A DNA stretch of 12,588 bases, taken from contig JAWXCP010000188.1 in assembly GCA_034408685.1 (NCBI GenBank), forward strand, positions 1 through 12,588. Reading direction: 5' to 3'. The notes beneath the pieces are model-generated. The model had not been told where the DNA came from. It made no database searches and saw only the letters and a list, made by a program, of their open reading frames with translations. How positions within the stretch are numbered: position 1 is the stretch's first letter; every line of letters starts with the position of its first letter. The DNA comes from JANXVY01 sp034408685 (GTDB lineage: Bacteria; Pseudomonadota; Alphaproteobacteria; Rhizobiales; Hyphomicrobiaceae). A program made the translations under genes and the position numbers. Below, piece after piece: positions 12,552 through 12,588 of the stretch.

Positions 12552-12588
12552 TCGATGCTGCGCTTCTCATCACTCCTCACCGCGTGTC
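12552..12588. other. Non-coding edge beyond the hairpin array
   Basis: These last 37 bases continue neither the sitB frame nor any hairpin. They are too short to classify. Confidence 0.4.

Overview
The window is high-GC bacterial DNA. Gene content and order point to an alphaproteobacterium, most likely in the order Hyphomicrobiales. The evidence is a linked Mth938-domain gene and squalene/phytoene-synthase-family gene, a PA0069-type radical SAM gene, a perfect GAAC-N7-GAAC SOS box of the alphaproteobacterial type, a stand-alone CinA N-terminal-domain protein, SfsA, a RuBisCO-like protein (RLP) followed by a cupin, and SitCD-type metal permeases. I cannot name a genus from sequence alone. No rRNA, tRNA, CRISPR array, transposase, integrase or phage gene was seen.

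Layout. Positions 1-2857 hold a minus-strand cluster, read from right to left: a radical SAM protein (frameshifted near its N-terminus, with an SOS box upstream), an Mth938-domain (NDUFAF3-like) protein, a PuuD/CopD-like membrane protein, and a squalene/phytoene-synthase-family (NDUFAF6-like) protein cut by the window edge. Positions 2989-4772 hold two plus-strand genes: a small family 2 glycosyltransferase and a Tat-exported metallo-beta-lactamase-fold hydrolase. After a 411-base stretch with no recognisable gene come three minus-strand genes: moaB, an RlpA-like double-psi beta-barrel protein, and a CinA-like molybdopterin-binding-domain protein. The last is divergent from sfsA (plus, 7829-8578). 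From 8594 to the right edge everything is on the minus strand: a cupin and an RLP that overlap by ATGA, then the permeases sitD and sitC, which also overlap by ATGA, then the 3' end of the ABC ATPase gene (sitB). The ATPase gene is broken at about 12470 by three consecutive hairpins.

How the genes may work together. The RLP and cupin form a translationally coupled pair. It resembles the RLP plus cupin methylsulfurylase of the methylthioadenosine-to-isoprenoid shunt described in Rhodospirillum rubrum, although the RLP here has His where RuBisCO has the Glu of its K-D-D-E metal site. The sit genes next door would import Mn/Fe, but their ATPase is truncated in this window. The Mth938 and squalene/phytoene-synthase-family genes are relatives of two mitochondrial complex I assembly factors and sit close together, which hints at a shared respiratory assembly role. 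The radical SAM gene looks SOS-controlled, which suggests a DNA-damage link.

A second theme is short tandem duplication, often in frame, at gene ends: 18-bp and 15-bp arrays at the RLP start, a 15-bp array at the sitC end, a 14-bp array across the stop codon of the hydrolase gene, and a 15-bp duplication upstream of the glycosyltransferase gene.
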